From an uncultured delta proteobacterium (lineage in GTDB: Bacteria; Bdellovibrionota_C; UBA2361; OMII01), in assembly GCA_903904735.1 (NCBI GenBank), contig CAIVDM010000040.1:1-59853 (forward strand): a stretch of DNA of 59,853 nucleotides, given 5' to 3'. The stretch's first letter is position 1. Each line of letters starts with the position of its first letter. Positions 54,657 through 59,853 of the stretch are shown piece by piece. The notes beneath the pieces are model-generated. The model searched no databases. It saw only the letters and a program-made list of their open reading frames with translations, and was not told the origin of the DNA. The position numbers and the translations under genes are program-made.

Positions 54657-55502
54657 ATGACGGATCAAGAACAGACCACGTCCCCAGAGGTAGAGACAAC
54701 AGTTGTTTCAGAAACTCAGGAATCAATGAGTGGCGTTGCTACGGAGACGCAGGAAGGTGCCGCGCCAGAGGCAGCTGAGGCGCGACAAGGTGAGTCATCC
54801 AGCCCAACGGAGGTGCCTCCTCACGCTGAGGCGCCTGAGAACGTAGGGGAAGCCACGGCGCAGCCGTTGTCCGAGACTGAGCAGGTGGCACTTCTTGAGG
54901 CCTTGTTGCTCGCGAACGGAGATCCGCTGAGCGTCGCGCGGGTAGGGGAGATTATTGGCGGCACCCGTAGTGAAATCCTCGCTCTAGCGGACAAACTTCA
55001 AGCGCAGCTTGCCACAGAGTCGCGTGGCATAGAATTGGTAGTCGTTTCCGAGAAGTTACAGCTTCGAACAAAAGCCGCCTTTGCTGAGCATGTACGGCGC
55101 CTTATGGCCGTTAGGCCCCGTAAGCTCTCCCAGGCAGCCCTAGAGACCTTGGCGGTCATCGCTTACCAGCAGCCAGTGGTGAAGAGCGAGATCGACAAAA
55201 TCCGTGGCGTTGATGTAGCTCCGACGGTAAAAACTCTACTAGAACGCAAGCTTATCAAGATTATCGGGTATCAAGCCTCGGTTGGTCAGCCAGCCCTGTA
55301 TGGCACCACGGAGGATTTCCTTCAGGTATTTGGACTATCGGCACTGTCTGAGCTACCCTCTATCTCCGATTTGAAGGCTCTTGCGAAGGAGCCAGGTGAA
55401 GCCCAGCAGGACTCCTCAGAGGGAGAAGAGGACATGGAGACCGTCGAGGTCGCGTCAACGAGCGACGTATCTCAGCCGGATGTCTCGGGCGCGGCAGCGT
55501 AA
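54657..55502 (+). CDS. scpB: Segregation and condensation protein B
   Basis: This 281-residue ScpB has a disordered acidic N-terminal extension of about 70 residues rich in Glu/Thr/Ser. Two winged-helix domains follow: VALLEALLLANGDPLSVARVGEIIGG and RPRKLSQAALETLAVIAYQQPVVKSEIDKIRGVD...TLLERKLIKIIGY...LYGTTEDFLQVFGL. The acidic C-terminal tail is also long. Both tails exceed the usual ~190-residue core. It forms the SMC-ScpAB complex with scpA and precedes rluB, a common bacterial order. Confidence 0.95.
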   Translation: MTDQEQTTSPEVETTVVSETQESMSGVATETQEGAAPEAAEARQGESSSPTEVPPHAEAPENVGEATAQPLSETEQVALLEALLLANGDPLSVARVGEIIGGTRSEILALADKLQAQLATESRGIELVVVSEKLQLRTKAAFAEHVRRLMAVRPRKLSQAALETLAVIAYQQPVVKSEIDKIRGVDVAPTVKTLLERKLIKIIGYQASVGQPALYGTTEDFLQVFGLSALSELPSISDLKALAKEPGEAQQDSSEGEEDMETVEVASTSDVSQPDVSGAAA

Positions 55503-55579
55503 GAAGCTCCACACCAATTTTGTCTCCACAACTAAAGAGCTCCATGCGCCAATGAGCGTGTGAGCTGAAGGGTGCATCT

Positions 55580-56665
55580 ATGGCAGAGGTTCGTTTACAA
55601 AAGTTTCTCGCGGAGTGTGGTGTTGGATCGCGCCGAAAAATGGAGCAGTTCATCATCGAAGGACGAGTGCAGATTAATGGCAAGGTATGCACCGAACTCG
55701 GAAGAAAGATCGACCCCACGGTTGATAAGATCGAGGTTAATCGCCGCCCAGTTCATGCGGCGCCCAAGGGGATTATTCTTCTGAATAAACCACGCGGGGT
55801 GGTCTCGACCCTAAGCGATCCTGAAGGTCGGCGCACGGTGGCGGATTTCCTCACCAAGCACTACCAGTCGTATTTCCCGGTCGGGCGTCTGGACTGGGAT
55901 TCCACTGGTCTCATGATTCTGACCAACGATGGCGAGATTGCGGAGCGTCTCATGCACCCCCGCTTCGGGTTTGAGCGCGTGTATCAGGCTCGAGTCGAAG
56001 GAAGCGTTGAGGAGGGATTGCTTCAAAAACTTCAGAAGGGCGTGCGACTCTCTGATGGAGTTGTTCAGGCTTCGGCGATAATCATAAAGAATGATGAGAA
56101 CACGACGTGGCTTGAGGTTCGAATTCGTGAGGGAAGAAATCGCGTGATACGGCGCCTCTTCGACAAGCTCGGCCACTCGGTCATGAAACTTAAGCGCACG
56201 GTGTATGGCCCCTTCAAGATCGGAAACCTGCAGGTTGGCCAGGTCCGAGTTTTGACGATGAAGGAGTACGAACTGGCGCGGCGCAAGGTGCTCCATCACG
56301 AGGAACCTAAAACGGTTGAGGTGGTCAAAGAACCAACTCAACCCACGAAGGTGGCTCCTGCTCGCACCGGTAGATCTCGTTCCGCGTTTGGTGAGGAGCG
56401 TCGAGATAGAAAAGATGAGCGTCGTGGACGCGCAAGACCGACTGGAGGTCGTTCGGGAGATCGTTCAGGTGATCGAACTAACTCGCCAGATAGTCGAGGT
56501 GGTTTTAAGCGCGAACGAGATGCGGATTCCCCAGCCGGCGGCAGGGGCGAGAACGGTCGGCGACGTCCTGTCGGGCAGAACCGTCGACCAAAGAGCGGCT
56601 CAGTAAAAGCGGGAACCGATCGATTCTCACGTTCACCACGGGGACGAGGTCGGCAGAAGGATTAG
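55580..56665 (+). CDS. rluB: 23S rRNA pseudouridine synthase (RluB type)
   Basis: This 361-residue RsuA/RluB-family enzyme probably forms pseudouridine 2605 in 23S rRNA. An S4 RNA-binding domain covers residues 1-60 (VRLQKFLAECGVGSRRKMEQFI). The catalytic Asp is in FPVGRLDWDSTGLMILTNDG (about residue 103), and IREGRNRVIRRLFDKLGHSVMKLKR follows. Residues ~250-361 form a basic Arg/Gly/Ser-rich tail, typical of RluB and probably RNA-binding. It follows scpB by 77 nt. Confidence 0.93.
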   Translation: MAEVRLQKFLAECGVGSRRKMEQFIIEGRVQINGKVCTELGRKIDPTVDKIEVNRRPVHAAPKGIILLNKPRGVVSTLSDPEGRRTVADFLTKHYQSYFPVGRLDWDSTGLMILTNDGEIAERLMHPRFGFERVYQARVEGSVEEGLLQKLQKGVRLSDGVVQASAIIIKNDENTTWLEVRIREGRNRVIRRLFDKLGHSVMKLKRTVYGPFKIGNLQVGQVRVLTMKEYELARRKVLHHEEPKTVEVVKEPTQPTKVAPARTGRSRSAFGEERRDRKDERRGRARPTGGRSGDRSGDRTNSPDSRGGFKRERDADSPAGGRGENGRRRPVGQNRRPKSGSVKAGTDRFSRSPRGRGRQKD

Positions 56666-56970
56666 CCGAGGGGGTTCTTGAGAGGCTCAAAGACGTCCTC
56701 GTCCGTGGTCCTCTTCCTGCGCATGCCTGTTCCATACAGGAAACCTCAAATTTTGGGCTTTTTGGCTAAATTCGTTCGTCTTCTCTGTTGGTCAGAGTTG
56801 TTCCGACTTGTTTGGGAGCTCGAGTGAGCACGTGGCAGAATGGGTTAAACAAAACCCTTGTTTCGCCTCTTATCACGGACCACTTTGCTTGCACTTATGA
56901 AGGGGGCTGTGTATAGTCTCGGAACTCGCCTAAAGGATTAAAGCCCTTTGAGTCGAAGACCTTCCCTTGA
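56666..56970. other. 305-nt region between rluB and tRNA-Met
   Basis: No gene is supported. A small 5-bp hairpin (CCTGT-TCCAT-ACAGG, 56726-56740) lies 60 nt after rluB but lacks a T-tract immediately after it. The right part carries the tRNA promoter, listed separately. Confidence 0.45.
56889..56917 (+). promoter_or_regulatory. sigma70-type promoter for tRNA-Met
   Basis: TTGCAC (56889-56894), a 17-nt spacer and TATAGT (56912-56917) form a good vegetative promoter. Transcription would start near 56925, about 46 nt before the mature tRNA 5' end. Confidence 0.7.
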
Positions 56971-57048
56971 TGCGGGGTAGAGCAGCCCGGTTAGCTCGTC
57001 AGGCTCATAACCTGGAGGTCGTGGGTTCAAATCCCACCCCCGCTTCCA
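56971..57048 (+). tRNA. Initiator tRNA-Met (anticodon CAU)
   Basis: The sequence folds as a complete tRNA with encoded CCA. The acceptor is TGCGGGG/CCCCGCT, D-stem GAGC/GCTC (with the A11-U24 pair of initiators), anticodon loop CTCATAA, variable loop AGGTC, T-arm GTGGG-TTCAAAT-CCCAC, and T73 before CCA. Position 1:72 is an unpaired U-U, as expected for an initiator. The anticodon stem is TCAGG/CCTGG, so pair 29:41 is A-U instead of the usual third G-C pair. It stands alone. Confidence 0.93.
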
Positions 57049-57179
57049 ATTCTCCTCATACGACAGATGCGCATAATGCGGTGGCAACCATTTTACAAGT
57101 GGATGCATTGGTGGTTTCCTCGTGAGCGGATAATTCCTATAAGCGTTGTGCGTGCGCAAAGCTGCGTGCTCGCTGTCAG

Positions 57180-58046
57180 TTATGGAAGGTTAGGAGGGGT
57201 CTGATTGTGAGACGCTCTCAGCGCGACTCCGAGACAGGTGATGGCGCTTCGGATCGACCAAAGACTGCCTCCACCGTTGGTAGGATCGCGTAGGACGAAG
57301 CTCAGTGAAGAATTCTCACCATACGGGACCGTCGCCAGGGTCGCGACGACTTCCTTGTCGTCACGAGTAAATCGCAGAAACATTATATTGGAGCGATCGT
57401 CATCGACTAACTGATGTTCGACACTGTTAGAGTGTGATCCCGAAAAGGGGCAGGGAATAGACGAAGCTGTCAGTTTCTCGACTATCGCCCCCTCTGATAT
57501 GGTTTTCTCTCGTGGCCCCACACGAAGACTCGTATCGTTAAGCGCCGAGCGTCTTATCGCCTCCGCTAACACCGTGGCAGCCTTATATATCAAAGAGCTT
57601 CTTGAATCCTGCGCGCTACCATGGAAGAGGGTTACGTCAAATCTGGGGCGTTGTCTCTGTACGAACTCCTCTTCAGATACGATCTCATGTTCCTCCGATC
57701 TGTGGTTTCGCGTGGGTGTTCGGTTACGTGAAAAGCTAAATGCGTTTATCGCGAGATCTCCAAAACGCGACCCTTCAGTGAGGTACGTGAGACCGAGGGA
57801 TTCGTGCCATTCAGTTCGGTTATGGCTCGTCAAAGTTACATCTAATCTTGGACGCAAGATTTGAGGTGAGAGGCAGGTGCGCAGTATCTGCTCGAGAGGA
57901 GTGGATTGATGTTCCGGTTGCTGGTGCATGCTCAAAATAAAAGCTCTTGTTTGTTCGCCTAGCAGCCCATCCGTTGTTCGCAGTAAAGGACGCTTTTGAG
58001 ACCAAGTCAAGCACGATCCAGCCAAGCGGGACTGCGCTATGCCCAA
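57180..58046 (-). CDS. Unrecognised protein with internal RPRxDVTL repeat
   Basis: I do not recognise this 288-residue protein. It contains the motif RPR(L/F)DVTL twice, in LRPRLDVTLTSHN and QRPRFDVTLFHGS, about 70 residues apart, suggesting a duplicated subdomain or DNA/ligand-binding motif. There is no signal peptide or membrane segment, and the C-terminal half is beta-rich (NIMFLRFTRDDKEVVATLATV). The start is uncertain: TTG at 58046 has AAGG nearby, ATG at 57929 gives 249 residues. It lies 67 nt downstream of the CDP-glycerol-transferase-like gene on the same strand. Confidence 0.5.
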   Translation of the reverse strand: MGIAQSRLAGSCLTWSQKRPLLRTTDGLLGEQTRAFILSMHQQPEHQSTPLEQILRTCLSPQILRPRLDVTLTSHNRTEWHESLGLTYLTEGSRFGDLAINAFSFSRNRTPTRNHRSEEHEIVSEEEFVQRQRPRFDVTLFHGSAQDSRSSLIYKAATVLAEAIRRSALNDTSLRVGPREKTISEGAIVEKLTASSIPCPFSGSHSNSVEHQLVDDDRSNIMFLRFTRDDKEVVATLATVPYGENSSLSFVLRDPTNGGGSLWSIRSAITCLGVALRASHNQTPPNLP

Positions 58047-58113
58047 GGACCCTTAGTGCTTTTAATCAACTTGTTTTCGCTGTATCCGCCAGGGGACTAA
58101 GAACGAGAATGAT

Positions 58114-59853
58114 TTAGCTCCTTGTCGACAGCATTTCGGTAATCGCCTCATACACCCGTTGGCAATTGTTCGCGTCTCGATAGGTGAAGAAATTCGATAT
58201 GCGTCGTTCGACTTCGGGAGCCATCTGCCATCCACGGCAAATAACATCTCGAAGCTCCCTAAAAAGGTCATCCCTAGTCGTTACTGTTTTTCCTGGCAGC
58301 TCTGTGTTCGGATCCGCGAAGAATCCCCCACGGCTTTGGTAGAACTCGTTCTGATCGAATTGATAGTAGAGCACGGGTTTATTCATGTACACGAAGTCGA
58401 ACGAGATCGAGGAATAGTCGGTAATAAGAAGGTGCGCGTCTCGCAGATGAGCCTGTACGTCTTGTGAGTGCATATCAAGGATCGTCACGCGATGCAGTCC
58501 CAGCGCCTCGAGTTGAGAGACGAACGGTTGAAAGACATGGTGAGTGAGCATCGTAAGTGACGCGCCGCTTTCCCCAAGCAGAGCGTGCAGACCCGGATCG
58601 TGCAGTAGCTGAAAGACTTCACTGTAAAAACGTGAGCCTATGAGAGCTTCGCTGGTTCCGTAACGAAGCCATGGCCGCCAGGTCGGTATGTATAGAACGT
58701 TTTTGGTTGGTCCATGCCCGGGCTGGGTGCCACAGAGACCATCGAGTCGTGTAATGCCCGTGACGCGCAGCGTAGACTCAGGGTGTCCCATCTTGTCCAC
58801 GAATATGCGCTTCTCTGTCTCAGAGCTAACAGTGAAAATGTCGTGCTCCTCAAAATGCGCGGACATTCTCTCGAAGAGCCAATGACGGCTGACCTGGTGA
58901 ATCGCGGTTAGCCCGTGATTTAGGAACACTCGTACGAAAGGCCTGGGCAATTGCCTCAATAGTCCTAGCAGTTTCCAATCCAGGGCAAGGTCGACGCATG
59001 AGAAGTTAAAGACCGTAACAGCGGCCTTGTATAAAAAACGATAGTGTTGAAAGGATCCCTGAATGAGAACCCAGGGGTGGAGATTGGAAGGAATTCGCTC
59101 GAGATGCTTTCGGGATACGATAAAATAGGAGTTCCGTTCGGGATGATGCTCTCTCATCCAGCGGAAGAAAAAGTAGCTTGAGTCATCACCACCATAACCC
59201 CCACGTTCGCCGATGATCCACGCGTCCTTTCGAGAGTTCTTTTGCGCAAGGCATAATGTCCACGCCACGAGCGCCTTCGCTCGGAGTGTCGGCGAGAGTC
59301 GTGGAATGTAATTAGTGAATGGTCGAATTCGTTCACGGGCCAGGCGTGCTCGCGCCAGGAGAGCGCGGGGATGCCACCACAATGTTTTGATAAATCGATC
59401 GATCGATTCACACACATCTCTGTCGTGTGCTACCTCTGGTGAGAGAAGAAGTTGTTTTACGGCTGGTAGCGGACCCTTCGTGATAAACGCCGCGCCGCCT
59501 AGCAACGCGCCCACTCGAATGAGTTCAATCCCGACTCTGTCACGGACGCTCAAATCCGCGCGTGCCGTGGCAGAAACGCTTTGAGCGAAGATCTGAGCAT
59601 TACGTAGCAGTGATATTTTCTCCGCGAGCGACGCCTCGCCATCCAAGAATCTTGTGAGATGGCGGAGGATGGAGCCTAGAAAATGTGAGTCTCGGTGAGC
59701 GCGCATAAGAGGCGTTTCCGCTTCTTCCCAGACGCGATTCAAACGATCATACACAGTAAACAAATCCCGCAAGAGGTCAGCCGAGACCATATTCGATGGA
59801 GTAGCATATCCCAGCGCGTATTTTCTGTATCTGTAGGTCACTCGCTGAATAAA
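58114..59853 (-). CDS. CDP-glycerol glycerophosphotransferase family protein, 5' end cut by window edge
   Basis: The frame is open to the right edge (in-frame codons continue past the GTG at 59841), so the true start probably lies outside. The C-terminal ~390 residues are a TagB/TagF-type domain that makes glycerol-phosphate or ribitol-phosphate polymers: IIGERGGYGGDDSSYFFFRWMRE, PFVRVFLNHGLTAIHQ, VLYIPTWRPWLRYG, then LLITDYSSISFDFVYMNKPVLYYQFDQNEFY. The N-terminal ~180 visible residues are helical and may belong to a second domain, such as a glycosyltransferase. In a diderm this points to capsule or LPS decoration rather than teichoic acid. Confidence 0.85.
   Translation of the reverse strand, partial: FIQRVTYRYRKYALGYATPSNMVSADLLRDLFTVYDRLNRVWEEAETPLMRAHRDSHFLGSILRHLTRFLDGEASLAEKISLLRNAQIFAQSVSATARADLSVRDRVGIELIRVGALLGGAAFITKGPLPAVKQLLLSPEVAHDRDVCESIDRFIKTLWWHPRALLARARLARERIRPFTNYIPRLSPTLRAKALVAWTLCLAQKNSRKDAWIIGERGGYGGDDSSYFFFRWMREHHPERNSYFIVSRKHLERIPSNLHPWVLIQGSFQHYRFLYKAAVTVFNFSCVDLALDWKLLGLLRQLPRPFVRVFLNHGLTAIHQVSRHWLFERMSAHFEEHDIFTVSSETEKRIFVDKMGHPESTLRVTGITRLDGLCGTQPGHGPTKNVLYIPTWRPWLRYGTSEALIGSRFYSEVFQLLHDPGLHALLGESGASLTMLTHHVFQPFVSQLEALGLHRVTILDMHSQDVQAHLRDAHLLITDYSSISFDFVYMNKPVLYYQFDQNEFYQSRGGFFADPNTELPGKTVTTRDDLFRELRDVICRGWQMAPEVERRISNFFTYRDANNCQRVYEAITEMLSTRS

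Noticed and set aside
56938..57159. Minus-strand open frame containing GWDLNPRPPGYEPDELTG
   Set aside because: It is the antisense of the initiator tRNA; this peptide is a well-known artefact of tRNA-Met loci.

Overview
The window reads as a chromosomal stretch of a flagellated, diderm (Gram-negative) bacterium of moderate, slightly GC-rich composition. The outer-membrane content (MlaA, Lnt, an OmpA-like lipoprotein, a small beta-barrel, a TonB-like protein) shows the double membrane, and a flagellin and TatA are also present. The mixture of housekeeping genes with many large unrecognised proteins suggests a deltaproteobacterial or Bdellovibrionota-like lineage; this placement is inference, not proven by any single gene. 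Housekeeping genes are scattered in small operons on both strands. I see no insertion sequence, CRISPR array, rRNA or prophage.

Layout. 1-8.3 kb: a holB / MetRS-beta-like / tatD cluster (minus), a small outer-membrane barrel with a clear terminator, then an aminotransferase / mlaA / osmC-like run (plus), a Rid protein, a secreted metzincin protease and an SH3b protein (minus). 8.7-17 kb is the most unusual part: an unknown 477-residue protein, a compact flagellin, a protein made of two tandem AAA+ ATPase modules, and a 1059-residue helical protein whose repeats resemble annexin repeats. The last two form one transcription unit and converge on a SERCA-like Ca2+ P-type ATPase (17.1-19.9 kb). 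20-25.3 kb: LdhA, a small membrane protein whose 3' end runs into short repeats, glutathione peroxidase and two overlapping U32-family genes. 25.5-33.1 kb (minus): an orphan VirD4/TraG-like coupling protein, thiolase, an OmpA-like lipoprotein, a 183-nt near-symmetric palindrome, lnt and enolase. 33.3-36.8 kb (plus): ftsB-like, dciA-like and an 843-residue helical protein of unknown role.

36.8-48.1 kb holds a 2-oxoacid dehydrogenase system spread over three loci: E2 (with rsmD), a fused E1 alpha/beta, and E3 (lpdA) overlapped by lipB, which makes the lipoyl cofactor E2 needs. Between them lie thymidine kinase and a MotA-like/OmpA-domain motor pair resembling ZorA/ZorB but without the Zorya effector genes. 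48.3-57 kb: ArfB, a disordered protein, a TonB-like protein, TatA, a zinc-ribbon/DUF3426 protein, RlmB-type methyltransferase, scpA-scpB-rluB and an initiator tRNA-Met with a good promoter. The right edge carries an unknown protein and a CDP-glycerol-glycerophosphotransferase-like gene that runs out of the window.

The best candidates for an undescribed system are the tandem-AAA+ / annexin-like-repeat operon, followed by the orphan coupling protein, the 843-residue protein and the two non-coding repeat structures. Start sites were reassigned where an upstream purine-rich site or the usual family N-terminus favoured a start inside the longest open frame.
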